In this document: positions 8,106-17,475 of the stretch, piece after piece
How the letters are laid out: the number at the start of each line of letters is the position of its first letter
How positions within the stretch are numbered: position 1 is the first letter of the stretch
DNA from: Clostridia bacterium
Lineage (GTDB): Bacteria > Bacillota > Peptococcia > Peptococcales > SKKY01
Direction of reading: 5' to 3'
Assembly: GCA_007123515.1 (NCBI GenBank)
Contig: SKKY01000159.1
Location: 1 to 34,697 of the forward strand
Length of the DNA stretch: 34,697 nt
The notes under the pieces: model-generated
Databases searched by the model: none
Told to the model about the DNA's origin: nothing
What the model saw: the letters and a program-made list of their open reading frames with translations, nothing else
Made by a program: the position numbers and the translations under genes

Positions 8106-8390
8106 GTGCGCGAATACGAAATTATGTATATTCTAAACCCAGCTGAAGAAGGCGTCATTGAAGCTCAAATCGAAAAATTCAATAAAGTTATTGCTGATCA
8201 GGGTGGCGAATTAAAAACCCTAACGAAAATGGGTAATCGCAAACTAGCCTATGAAATTGACAAGAAGAATGATGGTTTTTATGTTCTTGCTCGGTTTATG
8301 GGTGATGAAAAGGTTACAGAAGAACTTACCAGAGTGATGAAGATCTCTGATGATGTAATTCGTAATTTAATTGTAAAAGTAGAAGAATAG
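8106..8390 (+). CDS. rpsF: 30S ribosomal protein S6
   Basis: A 94-aa S6 protein. 'MREYEIMYILNPAEEG' and 'MGNRKLAYEIDKKNDGFYVLARF' are hallmark blocks. It binds S18 on the small-subunit platform. GTG start behind GGGGGAGGTG. It leads the classic rpsF-ssb-rpsR operon: ssb follows after 18 nt. Full family length and nothing odd. Confidence 0.97.
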   Translation: MREYEIMYILNPAEEGVIEAQIEKFNKVIADQGGELKTLTKMGNRKLAYEIDKKNDGFYVLARFMGDEKVTEELTRVMKISDDVIRNLIVKVEE

Positions 8391-8408
8391 AATCGGAGGA
8401 TAAAGTCT

Positions 8409-8804
8409 ATGAACAGAGCCGTATTAGTTGGGAGACTGACAAAAGATCCTGAATTACGATACACCCAATCGGGAATTGCTGTAGCAGGCTTTACTGTTGC
8501 AGTGAACCGCAGATTTAGCCGTGAGGGAGAGGCTTCGGCAGATTTTATTCCCGTTACCGTCTGGCAGAAGCCAGCAGAAAATGTCGCAAAGTATTTAAGT
8601 AAAGGCAGCCAGGTTGCAGTAGATGGAAGAATCCAGACATCAAGTTATGAAAACAAAGAAGGTCAGCGTGTTTATAAAACAGAGATTATTGCTGACAATG
8701 TTGAGTTTTTATCACCTAAGGGTAGTACAAAAGGTTCTTCTGAAAATGATAATGATGGAGATTCACACAAGGGTGATTTTTCCAGTGATGAAATACCATT
8801 TTGA
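8409..8804 (+). CDS. ssb: Single-stranded DNA-binding protein
   Basis: A 131-aa SSB with the OB-fold start '[22 protein letters not shown]', the block '[43 protein letters not shown]', a low-complexity acidic linker, and the acidic C-terminal tip 'SSDEIPF' that recruits partner proteins (usual form DDIPF). It protects single-stranded DNA at replication forks. SD CGGAGGA before the ATG. The rpsR start follows 15 nt after its stop. Confidence 0.97.
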   Translation: MNRAVLVGRLTKDPELRYTQSGIAVAGFTVAVNRRFSREGEASADFIPVTVWQKPAENVAKYLSKGSQVAVDGRIQTSSYENKEGQRVYKTEIIADNVEFLSPKGSTKGSSENDNDGDSHKGDFSSDEIPF

Positions 8805-8819
8805 TGGGAGATGAGATAA

Positions 8820-9053
8820 TTGGTTAGACGCGAACGTGGTGGAAGAAGGAAAAAACGTGTTTGCAGTTTCTGTGCCGATAAAAGAAGTTTGATTGACTAT
8901 AAAGAGTTAAACAAACTGACAAAGTACACTTCTGAAAGAGGTAAGATTTTACCGAGAAGAGTATCAGGAAACTGTGCAAAACACCAAAGAGCCTTAACAA
9001 TCGCAATTAAAAGATCAAGATACATTGGTTTATTGCCATACATGATCGACTAA
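8820..9053 (+). CDS. rpsR: 30S ribosomal protein S18
   Basis: A 77-aa S18 with the expected 'CSFCADK...[50 protein letters not shown]' pattern. The CxxC plus a later Cys point to a zinc-binding (C+) version. It uses a TTG start behind a GGGAG site. It is the last gene of rpsF-ssb-rpsR and is followed by a terminator. Confidence 0.97.
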   Translation: MVRRERGGRRKKRVCSFCADKRSLIDYKELNKLTKYTSERGKILPRRVSGNCAKHQRALTIAIKRSRYIGLLPYMID

Positions 9054-9072
9054 AAGAATAAAGTATACAAAG

Positions 9073-9107
9073 GACAAGGATACGAAAGTTCCCTTGTCTT
9101 TTTTTGT
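9073..9107 (+). terminator. Terminator after rpsR
   Basis: Stem GACAAGG/CCTTGTC (extended by weaker outer pairs) followed by CTTTTTTT. It ends the ribosomal S6-S18 operon and overlaps the candidate -35 of the next unit. Confidence 0.85.
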
Positions 9108-9123
9108 GTTTTTCCACTATAAT
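9094..9123 (+). promoter_or_regulatory. Candidate promoter of the DUF2232-rplI-dnaB unit
   Basis: TTGTCT (9094-9099), an 18-nt spacer and a perfect TATAAT (9118-9123), placed between the rpsR terminator and the SD of the next gene. Confidence 0.5.
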
Positions 9124-9159
9124 AGGTGGGTAGACAGACAAGGAGAGAGATTAAAAATA

Positions 9160-10149
9160 ATGACAACAACATTCAAAACCAGGCAAATAACAGAAGGTGC
9201 AATCATGGCTGTCATTACAGCAGTTTTCGCACTGATTGGAACGTTTGTTCCGTTACTAAACACCTTTACTTTTATGGTTATTGCCACACCTATCATCTTT
9301 GTAATTGTAAGAAATAATTTTTCAACCGGCATATTGTCTTCTTTGGTTGCCGCTTTTCTGGTGGGGATCTTTGCCGGACCAATCATTGCTTTGTTTTTTT
9401 ATCTGCAGTTTATGCTTTTGGCACTGGTATATGGCCATCTGATAAAAAAAGAAAGCAGCGTTGCAAAAATACTGTCTGCCGGAACCGTGGTATCGGTAGT
9501 GGGGACGATCATCGTTTTTGCCTTAATTGCTCTTACAGGGCAGTTAAATTTTGCACAACAACAGGAAGTTTTTTATGAAACCATTGACAGAACGATTGAA
9601 CAATATGAAAGAACAGGAATGCTCAGTGACTTAGAAGAACAGGGATTCACTCAAGAAGAAATCAGAGAAATGCTTGATGGGGTGATCCGTTTTATAATAA
9701 ATATAATTCCGGTGCTTATTGTTATTGCAAGTGCGTTAACGGCTATTCTTAACTTTATTTTTGCCAGTATGTTCTTAAGGAAATTTCAATATAAAGTTCC
9801 AAAGTTCCCAAAGTTTTCAGAGTGGAAACTGCCTTGGAACTCGATCTGGGGCTTTTTGGGAGCCTGGATTATTCTGCTTTTAGCCGATGTGCTTAATAAT
9901 AGTATGCTAATGGTTATCAGTCAAAACATTCTGATAGCCTATGGAGCCGCTTTTTTTATTACCGGTATTTCTACGGTTGCCCATATCTTTAAAAATGCAG
10001 AGCTTTCACCACTGTTAAGAATTGCTTTTGTCATTATTGTAGTCTTTATGTTTCAGAGTATAGTTGTAATTACTGCTATTATAGGCTTGTTAGATTTGTT
10101 ATTTGATGTACGAAAAAGAATGATGAAAAGAAAGGAAGAGAAACTATGA
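9160..10149 (+). CDS. DUF2232 (YybS family) membrane protein
   Basis: A 329-aa polytopic membrane protein of the YybS/DUF2232 family, with about seven to eight hydrophobic segments beginning at '[38 protein letters not shown]'. The middle carries a charged loop ('[27 protein letters not shown]'). The track start at 9094 lies inside the upstream terminator. ATG 9160 follows AAGGAGAGAG with a 10-nt gap and is the likely start. It overlaps rplI by 4 nt (ATGA), so the two are translationally coupled. In many Firmicutes gdpP lies between this gene and rplI, but here it is absent. The family resembles S-component-like membrane proteins, and the function is not established. Confidence 0.85.
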   Translation: MTTTFKTRQITEGAIMAVITAVFALIGTFVPLLNTFTFMVIATPIIFVIVRNNFSTGILSSLVAAFLVGIFAGPIIALFFYLQFMLLALVYGHLIKKESSVAKILSAGTVVSVVGTIIVFALIALTGQLNFAQQQEVFYETIDRTIEQYERTGMLSDLEEQGFTQEEIREMLDGVIRFIINIIPVLIVIASALTAILNFIFASMFLRKFQYKVPKFPKFSEWKLPWNSIWGFLGAWIILLLADVLNNSMLMVISQNILIAYGAAFFITGISTVAHIFKNAELSPLLRIAFVIIVVFMFQSIVVITAIIGLLDLLFDVRKRMMKRKEEKL

Positions 10150-10595
10150 AGGTAATTTTATTAGAAGATGTGAATAAGATTGGGAAAAAAGGTGAAATTA
10201 AAGAAGTAAAAGACGGATACGCTCATAATTTTCTCTTTCCCAAAAACCTGGCAGCTCCTGCTACAAAGCAGAATCTGGCTAGTGTAGAAAAACAAAAAGA
10301 AGCAAAAAAACAAGAAGAGTTAAAACGCAAAGAAGAAGCGGAAGCGATTGGCAAAAAATTAACAGATAAAGAGTTTGGGTTTAAGGTGAAAGCCGGAGAA
10401 AGAGGAAGGCTATTCGGATCGTTAACCACAAAAGAAATCGCTGCAGAAATTGAAAGACAATATGACATCAAAATGGATAAAAGAAAATTGTCGATAGATG
10501 AGCCGATTAAGGCACTGGGAACCTATAACATAACAGCGAAACTTCATCCTGAAGTAAGCTTTGATTTTAAAATAATAGTTTCTGAACTGGAGTAG
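10146..10595 (+). CDS. rplI: 50S ribosomal protein L9
   Basis: A 149-aa L9 of normal length. The N-terminal RNA-binding lobe '[36 protein letters not shown]' is followed by a long charged helix and the C-terminal lobe ('[14 protein letters not shown]'). Its start overlaps the stop of the DUF2232 gene by 4 nt, and dnaB follows 11 nt later. Confidence 0.97.
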   Translation: MKVILLEDVNKIGKKGEIKEVKDGYAHNFLFPKNLAAPATKQNLASVEKQKEAKKQEELKRKEEAEAIGKKLTDKEFGFKVKAGERGRLFGSLTTKEIAAEIERQYDIKMDKRKLSIDEPIKALGTYNITAKLHPEVSFDFKIIVSELE

Positions 10596-10606
10596 GATGA
10601 AATTTT

Positions 10607-11935
10607 ATGGATCAGGTAAGTTTTGAAAAACGCCAGCCGGCAAACATAGAAGCTGAAGAGGCTATTATTGCAGCTATGATTCTTGATAAACAGGTGATTA
10701 ATCAAGTTGTGCAAAGCCTTAAGGCTGAAGATTTTTACAGAGATCAAAATGGAATATTGTTCGAAACCATTGCCCACTTAAATGATAAAGGCGAAGTGAT
10801 TGAACTTTTAACCATTGCAGAAAATCTAAAAAAACAAAATCTTTTGGAAAAAGCCGGCGGATTACTGGAAATTACCCGAGTCGCCAATGCTGTCTCTACC
10901 ACGCAGGGGGTAGAGCGTTATGCGGAGATTGTTAAAGAAAAGTCGACGCTCAGGCAACTAATCAGAATTAATACACAGCTTCTTAATCGCTGCTATGAAG
11001 AATCAGAGGATGTAGAAAGTATTCTCGATGATGCGGAAAGACAGGTTCTTGAGATTTCCAAAGAACGAGAGTCCTCCGGTCTTGTACAGATTAAGAACGT
11101 GGTCAATGATGTCATCACGAATTTAGAAGAATTATATAACCGAAAAACAGACATTACCGGTATTGCATCCGGGTTTACTGACCTTGATAAAATGACCTCA
11201 GGTTTTCAGCGCTCTGATTTGATCATCGTTGCAGCCAGACCTGGTATGGGGAAAACATCTTTTTGTCTGAACATGGCCCAGAACATAACGACGAAAAGTG
11301 ATTTTTCAGCAGCTATCTTTAGTCTGGAGATGTCCAAAGAACAGCTGACGCAAAGAATTATTTCGTCAGCTGCTAAAATCGACCAGTCAATTCTTAGAAG
11401 CGGAAAAATTCAGGCTGATGACTGGAGCCGTCTGATTGATGTGATCAATCCATTATCGGAAGCAAAGATTTTTATTGATGATACGCCGGCAATTTCAGTG
11501 CGTGAGATAAGAGCAAAAGCCAGAAGGCTTCAGGCAGAAAAGGGTCTTGATATCCTCTTTGTTGATTACATACAACTAATGTCCGGAGGGATAAAGTCAG
11601 AGTCAAGACAACAGGAGATCTCATATATTTCAAGGTCACTAAAAGCCCTTGCCAGAGAGCTAAACATACCGATTATTGCCCTGTCTCAATTATCCAGAGC
11701 TACTGAACAAACTTCGGATAAGCGACCTAGCCTCAGTCACTTGAGAGAATCCGGTGCGCTTGAGCAGGATGCGGATATCGTTATGTTTATTTACAGGGAA
11801 GAATATTATGACCCTGATAGTGAGAAAAAGGCTATTGCAGAAATTATTATTGCCAAACACAGAAATGGGTCGATAGGCAGTGTAGAACTGGCCTTTTTTG
11901 GAGAGTTTACTAAGTTTAGCAATTTATCTAAGTAA
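10607..11935 (+). CDS. dnaB: Replicative DNA helicase DnaB
   Basis: A 442-aa hexameric replicative helicase (called dnaC in Bacillus nomenclature). The N-terminal domain 'QPANIEAEEAIIAAMILDKQ' is followed by the RecA-like motor with Walker A 'ARPGMGKTSF', Walker B 'LDILFVDYIQLM', and the C-terminal 'LRESGALEQDADIVMFIYR' and 'AKHRNGSIG' motifs. No intein. The rplI-dnaB order is standard for Firmicutes. It uses an ATG with a modest SD (GAGTAGGA). Confidence 0.97.
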   Translation: MDQVSFEKRQPANIEAEEAIIAAMILDKQVINQVVQSLKAEDFYRDQNGILFETIAHLNDKGEVIELLTIAENLKKQNLLEKAGGLLEITRVANAVSTTQGVERYAEIVKEKSTLRQLIRINTQLLNRCYEESEDVESILDDAERQVLEISKERESSGLVQIKNVVNDVITNLEELYNRKTDITGIASGFTDLDKMTSGFQRSDLIIVAARPGMGKTSFCLNMAQNITTKSDFSAAIFSLEMSKEQLTQRIISSAAKIDQSILRSGKIQADDWSRLIDVINPLSEAKIFIDDTPAISVREIRAKARRLQAEKGLDILFVDYIQLMSGGIKSESRQQEISYISRSLKALARELNIPIIALSQLSRATEQTSDKRPSLSHLRESGALEQDADIVMFIYREEYYDPDSEKKAIAEIIIAKHRNGSIGSVELAFFGEFTKFSNLSK

Positions 11936-11958
11936 TTTTAGCGTACAGGAGGCAAAAC

Positions 11959-13365
11959 ATGATTAAGCATAATGCTGATATATTGATTATTGGTGCAGGC
12001 CCGTCAGGAATTTTTACGGCAATTGAGCTGGAGCGCCAAAGACCTGGGTTGCAGATTATCGTTATTGATAAAGGTGTTGAGATCGATAAAAGAAAATGTC
12101 CGGAAAGGACTAAAGGATATTGCGTTAAATGTCCGGTCTGCAGCATTACATCGGGCTGGAGTGGCGCCGGAGCGTTTAGTGACGGAAAGCTGAGTTTGTC
12201 AACGGATGTTGGCGGAAGGATTACCGATTATTTAGGACAGGATATCAGTCAGAAATTAATAGATTATGCGGATACCATATACATGGAATTCGGTGCTAAT
12301 GATATGGTATATGGTCTTAACAGTTCTAAGGTGGAAGACATTGCTTATGAGGCATCTAAACATGATTTGCAGCTAATCTCCTGTCCGGTAAGACATCTTG
12401 GAACTGAGAAAGCCTATACTGTTCTTAAAGCGATGCACGACTACCTGGTGGCAAAAGAAAATATTTCTTTCTGGTCATTAACCAAAGCGGTTGATTTAGT
12501 TGTTGAAGACGGATTAGTGATTGGCGCTAAGGTTAGCAGAGGGCTGAAAGAGTATCTTATTGAAGCTAAAAAAGTTGTTGTCGCTCCGGGACGCGGTGGA
12601 GCCGAATGGCTTAATCAGCAGACAGCAAAGCTAAACATACAGACAGAAAATAATGAGGTTGATGTAGGTGTCCGGGTTGAGGTGCCTAATTCTATCATGG
12701 ATCATTTGACAAAAGACTTATACGAAGCTAAGTTGGTCTATTATTCAGATACGTATGATAACCGGGTCAGAACGTTTTGTATGAATCCTGGTGGCGTGGT
12801 ATCCGGTGAAGGCTATGAAGGAATCTCGGTGGTTAATGGTCACAGTTATTCAGACCCTTCCCTGCGTACCAAAAATACAAATTTTGCGCTGCTGGTTTCA
12901 ACAAAATTTACCAAGCCATTTAACGAACCGATTGAATACGGAAAATATGTTGCCCGGCTTGCAAATATGCTGACGGGTGGTGGCATTATGGTCCAAAGGT
13001 TAGGTGATTTGGTTCGTGGCAGAAGAACCGATTATGCCAGGCTCGAAAAATCAACGACCATTCCAACATTAAAAAGTGCTGTTCCGGGAGATTTAAGCTA
13101 TGTGCTTCCGGCAAGATACTTAACATCCATTGTCGAGTCGCTAAAGGCTTTAGATAAAATAGCGCCTGGCTTATACTCAAGAAATACATTGCTCTATGGT
13201 GTAGAAGTAAAATTTTATTCGTCAAAAGTCACACTAGGCGATAATTTTGAAACAGAGATACAAAACCTATATACTATAGGTGATGGTGCCGGTATTACGA
13301 GGGGACTTATGCAAGCTTCAGTAAATGGGATTGCCGTAGCCAGAGACATAATAAAAAAATTATAA
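11959..13365 (+). CDS. NAD(P)/FAD-dependent oxidoreductase (COG2509 family)
   Basis: A 468-aa flavoprotein. The FAD-binding Rossmann motif 'DILIIGAGPSGIFTAIEL' is at the N-terminus, then a cysteine-rich segment 'KCPERTKGYCVKCPVCSITSGWSGAGAFSDGKLSL' characteristic of the COG2509 'uncharacterised FAD-dependent dehydrogenase' group, and a C-terminal FAD contact 'GDGAGITRGLMQASVNGIAVARDI'. The reaction is unknown. The clustered cysteines could be redox active or bind metal. Good SD (AGGAGG, 8 nt). It lies between dnaB and purA, as in several clostridial genomes, which suggests only a conserved housekeeping position. Confidence 0.88.
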   Translation: MIKHNADILIIGAGPSGIFTAIELERQRPGLQIIVIDKGVEIDKRKCPERTKGYCVKCPVCSITSGWSGAGAFSDGKLSLSTDVGGRITDYLGQDISQKLIDYADTIYMEFGANDMVYGLNSSKVEDIAYEASKHDLQLISCPVRHLGTEKAYTVLKAMHDYLVAKENISFWSLTKAVDLVVEDGLVIGAKVSRGLKEYLIEAKKVVVAPGRGGAEWLNQQTAKLNIQTENNEVDVGVRVEVPNSIMDHLTKDLYEAKLVYYSDTYDNRVRTFCMNPGGVVSGEGYEGISVVNGHSYSDPSLRTKNTNFALLVSTKFTKPFNEPIEYGKYVARLANMLTGGGIMVQRLGDLVRGRRTDYARLEKSTTIPTLKSAVPGDLSYVLPARYLTSIVESLKALDKIAPGLYSRNTLLYGVEVKFYSSKVTLGDNFETEIQNLYTIGDGAGITRGLMQASVNGIAVARDIIKKL

Positions 13366-13385
13366 AAAATAAATAATAATAATGA

Positions 13386-14678
<1,293 letters not shown>

Positions 14679-14712
14679 ATAAGCGATGCCGGTCTTAGTA
14701 TCGTTGTTATTG

Positions 14713-14747
14713 GTTGGCGAGGCAGCTTTTGCTTCGCCAACTTTTTT
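14713..14747 (+). terminator. Terminator after purA
   Basis: Stem GTTGGCGA / TCGCCAAC with an inner GCAGC/GCT-like loop, followed by TTTTTT. It separates purA from the ATP-grasp/FemAB pair. Confidence 0.9.
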
Positions 14748-14749
14748 AT

Positions 14750-14778
14750 TTGAAGTATTATGATTCGTATTGTAAAAT
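14750..14778 (+). promoter_or_regulatory. Candidate promoter for ATP-grasp/FemAB pair
   Basis: TTGAAG (14750-14755), a 17-nt spacer and TAAAAT (14773-14778), directly after the purA terminator. The boxes are near consensus but unproven. Confidence 0.45.
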
Positions 14779-14809
14779 TAGACAAATATGATTGATGGGT
14801 GGGATTGTT

Positions 14810-16033
14810 TTGGCTGGAAAATTGGATTTTTTACCGGTAATACTTGGGTCAGATGATAATGCATATAGTATGGCAAGATCGTTTCATGAAGAGTATGGTA
14901 TCAAAAGTATTGTTGTTACAAAGGGGCACTTGCTTCCTACGGCGCATAGTCGCATTATAGAGAAAAAAATGGTTGATAATTTTGATCAGCCGGAAAATTT
15001 TGTTACAGGGTTGTTGCAGCTGGTGCCGGAATTAAAAATGCGTGCGGAGCAATTGATTCTTGTTGCCAGTAATGAGAATTATGCAGAGCTTGGAATACGC
15101 AACAGAGAAGCTCTTGAAAAAGACTATATCGTTCCGTTTATCAGCGAAGAGCTGATGGAAAAGGTGGTCTATAAAGAGAATTTTTATGAGCTCTGTGAAG
15201 AATATGGCCTCGACTATCCGGAGACACTGATCTTTAAAAAGGGTATGGATCCGGAGATGGATCTTCCTTTTGATTTCCCTGTTGTGGTCAAGGCTTCTGA
15301 CAGTATGAGCTACTTCAATGCTCAATTTGAGGGGAAAAAGAAAGCCTATATTATTGATAATCGCAATGATTTTGTGGAAGCGATCACTAATATTTACGGA
15401 TCAACGTATAAAGACAATCTGATTATTCAGGATTATATTCCCGGAGATGATACGGTCATGCGCGTATTAAATGCTTATGTGGACAGAAACCATAAGGTTC
15501 GCATGATCTGCCTTGGGCGAATTGTTTTAGAGGATCATACGCCGGTTTTAATAGGCAATTATGTGGGAATTGTATCGGAGTATAATCAGGAGTTGTATGA
15601 TAAGTATGTAAAGTTTTTGGAAGAGGTTAAATATACGGGATATGCAAATATTGACTTAAAGTATGATCGCCGGGATGGTAAAATGAAGATTTTTGAACTG
15701 AACATTCGTCAGGGACGAAGCAGTTTCTTTGTGACCGCCAGCGGTTATAATCTTGCTAAATATTTAATTAATGATCGCATCTATCAAAAGGATCTGCCAA
15801 TAGAATATGGCAATAATGAATATTTATGGCATAGCATACCGCAGGATCTGCTCTTAGAATATACGATGGATCCGGAATTAAAAGAACAGGTTCAAAGGCT
15901 GATAAAAGAAAAGAAAACATCAACAACCTTGTACTATGACAAAGATAAAAGTCTCTTTAGAACGATTAAGCTAAATAATTATTATAAAGATTACTACAAA
16001 AGATATAAAAAATATTTTGTTAAAAAACAATAA
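14810..16033 (+). CDS. ATP-grasp carboxylate-amine ligase-like protein (COG3919 type)
   Basis: An approximately 407-aa ATP-grasp enzyme. The N-terminal pre-ATP-grasp region 'FLPVILGSDDNAYSMARSFHEEYGIKS' is followed by the ATP-grasp core ('FPVVVKASDSMSYF', 'NLIIQDYIPGDDTVMRVLNAYVD', 'YTGYANIDLKYDRRDGKMKIFELNIRQGRSSFF'), where the acidic and Asn residues fit the Mg-ATP site. This class makes amide bonds between a carboxylate and an amine; D-aspartate ligases of cell-wall cross-bridges are relatives. The FemAB-type gene 24 nt downstream makes a cross-bridge role attractive, but this is an inference. Start choice: TTG 14810 follows GGGTGGGA. ATG 14795 and TTG 14792 are in-frame alternatives without a good SD. 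Confidence 0.8.
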   Translation: MAGKLDFLPVILGSDDNAYSMARSFHEEYGIKSIVVTKGHLLPTAHSRIIEKKMVDNFDQPENFVTGLLQLVPELKMRAEQLILVASNENYAELGIRNREALEKDYIVPFISEELMEKVVYKENFYELCEEYGLDYPETLIFKKGMDPEMDLPFDFPVVVKASDSMSYFNAQFEGKKKAYIIDNRNDFVEAITNIYGSTYKDNLIIQDYIPGDDTVMRVLNAYVDRNHKVRMICLGRIVLEDHTPVLIGNYVGIVSEYNQELYDKYVKFLEEVKYTGYANIDLKYDRRDGKMKIFELNIRQGRSSFFVTASGYNLAKYLINDRIYQKDLPIEYGNNEYLWHSIPQDLLLEYTMDPELKEQVQRLIKEKKTSTTLYYDKDKSLFRTIKLNNYYKDYYKRYKKYFVKKQ

Positions 16034-16057
16034 CAGACATATAAGGAGATGTATCCG

Positions 16058-17098
16058 TTGCCAGTCTTAGATAAAAGCAATTCGGCTGCCGTTGAAAAAT
16101 ATCTTGAATTTGTAAGGAGCCATACAAACAGAACCCTGACCCAGGACCCGGATTGGTCTGAGGTAAAATGGGACTGGGGTAGTGAACAGGTGTATCTTGA
16201 AGAGGACGGTCAAATCATTGCGGCGATGTCTTTGCTAGTTAAAAAAGTTCCTTTTTTTGGTGCGCTTTTGTATGCTCCAAGAGGGCCGGTTGCAGAAAAT
16301 GCCGATCCTGTTCTTGTAAGGAAAATTGTTATTGAGGCTCAACCACTGGTGAAAAAATACAAAGCTTTTGCTCTTAAATTCGATCCGGAAACACCCTATT
16401 CGTCGGAGCTTGAGAAAGAATATGAGCAGGCTGGCTTTGTTGTTCGTAACAAAGGAGCTAAAAAGGATGCGCTGATCCAACCCAGATATAATATGGTTCT
16501 TCATTTTGAAGATCATGACCAGGAATCGATTATGCAAAAATTTAGTGGTAAGATTCGTAATCGTATTCGTTCAGCAGCGAAAAAAGGAGTCTATGCAGAG
16601 CATGGCAGGAGCGATCAATTTTTAGAAACGTTTTATGAAATCTACCTGGAAATGTCGGAAAGAAACAGACTGACTCCGAGATCCTATGAATATTTTTTAA
16701 AAATGCGTGAAGCTTTTCCAGGACTTCGGGTGTATCTTGCGAAGCATGAAGAGGATACCTTATCGGCGGGAGTCACGATTAACTATTATGGGAAGTTATA
16801 CTATTTGTATGCAGGAAGCCGTGATAAGAAAAGAAATTTAGGACCGAATCAGTTTTTAAATTACGAAATGATTCGCTGGGGTATTGAAGAAGGAGCTGAA
16901 CAGTACGATTTTGGGGGAGTCATTGCCCCAGATAAAAGTGATGGCCTATATGAATTTAAGATTGGTTTTTGTCACAAAGATGGAATGACTGAATATATTG
17001 GTGAGATTGATCAGGTGTATAAGAAGTTTTCATACTACGCTTTTACCCATCTTGTCCCAAAAATACAAAGATTACGAATTATATTGACAAGAAAGTAG
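16058..17098 (+). CDS. FemAB/FemX-type peptidoglycan bridge transferase
   Basis: A 346-aa protein of the FemABX family (paired GNAT-like domains), which adds amino acids from aminoacyl-tRNA to peptidoglycan precursors on the inner face of the membrane. Family features seen: 'RTLTQDPDWSEVKWDWGSEQVYLEEDGQIIAAMSLLVKKVPFFGALLYAPRGPV', 'FSGKIRNRIRSAAKKGV' and 'LYYLYAGSRDKKRNLGPNQFLNYEMIRWGIEEGAEQYDFGGV...GLYEFKIGF'. The SD AAGGAG overlaps ATG 16049, so TTG 16058 (9 nt away) is the likely start. It pairs with the upstream ATP-grasp gene. The next genes are tRNAs, whose promoter begins inside the last codons of this gene. Confidence 0.87.
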   Translation: MPVLDKSNSAAVEKYLEFVRSHTNRTLTQDPDWSEVKWDWGSEQVYLEEDGQIIAAMSLLVKKVPFFGALLYAPRGPVAENADPVLVRKIVIEAQPLVKKYKAFALKFDPETPYSSELEKEYEQAGFVVRNKGAKKDALIQPRYNMVLHFEDHDQESIMQKFSGKIRNRIRSAAKKGVYAEHGRSDQFLETFYEIYLEMSERNRLTPRSYEYFLKMREAFPGLRVYLAKHEEDTLSAGVTINYYGKLYYLYAGSRDKKRNLGPNQFLNYEMIRWGIEEGAEQYDFGGVIAPDKSDGLYEFKIGFCHKDGMTEYIGEIDQVYKKFSYYAFTHLVPKIQRLRIILTRK

Positions 17099-17112
17099 CG
17101 CTTCTGTATAAT
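17084..17112 (+). promoter_or_regulatory. Consensus promoter of the tRNA cluster
   Basis: A perfect TTGACA (17084-17089), a 17-nt spacer and a perfect TATAAT (17107-17112), about 18 nt before tRNA-Lys. The -35 box is inside the end of the FemAB-type gene. This is typical of strong stable-RNA promoters. Confidence 0.9.
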
Positions 17113-17130
17113 TCAAAATCGTTGGTGCCT

Positions 17131-17206
17131 GAGCCATTAGCTCAGTTGGCAGAGCACCTGACTTTTAATCAGGGTGTCCCGCGTTCGAGTCGCGGATGGC
17201 TCACCA
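17131..17206 (+). tRNA. tRNA-Lys (anticodon TTT)
   Basis: 76 nt with encoded CCA. Acceptor stem GAGCCAT/ATGGCTC, D-arm TAGCTCAGTTGGCAGAGCA, anticodon loop CTTTTAA (TTT), T-loop GTTCGAGTC. Confidence 0.97.
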
Positions 17207-17214
17207 TTAAATAT

Positions 17215-17291
17215 GGCGCGTTGGAGAAGCGGCTTAACTCACCAGCCTTTCACGCTGGCATTCACGGGTTCGAATCCCGTACGCGTCACCA
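17215..17291 (+). tRNA. tRNA-Glu (anticodon TTC)
   Basis: 77 nt with encoded CCA. Acceptor stem GGCGCGT/ACGCGTC (one G-U pair), anticodon stem CCAGC/GCTGG with loop CTTTCAC giving TTC, T-arm CGGGTTCGAATCCCG. Confidence 0.95.
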
Positions 17292-17300
17292 TTTTATTTT

Positions 17301-17376
<76 letters not shown>

Positions 17377-17377
17377 T

Positions 17378-17416
17378 AAAAAACTCCTTATTGCAATGTG
17401 CAATGAGGAGTTTTTT
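17378..17416 (+). terminator. Terminator of tRNA cluster
   Basis: An 18-bp stem AAAAAACTCCTTATTGCA / TGCAATGAGGAGTTTTTT (one G-U pair) with a 3-nt loop. The T run is part of the stem, so it could also stop transcripts of the opposing betT gene. Confidence 0.92.
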
Positions 17417-17475
17417 AGTGCGTGTTTATAAAGCTGTAATTTAGTTTTTAGAGTCAGACATAGACCGAAATTTTC

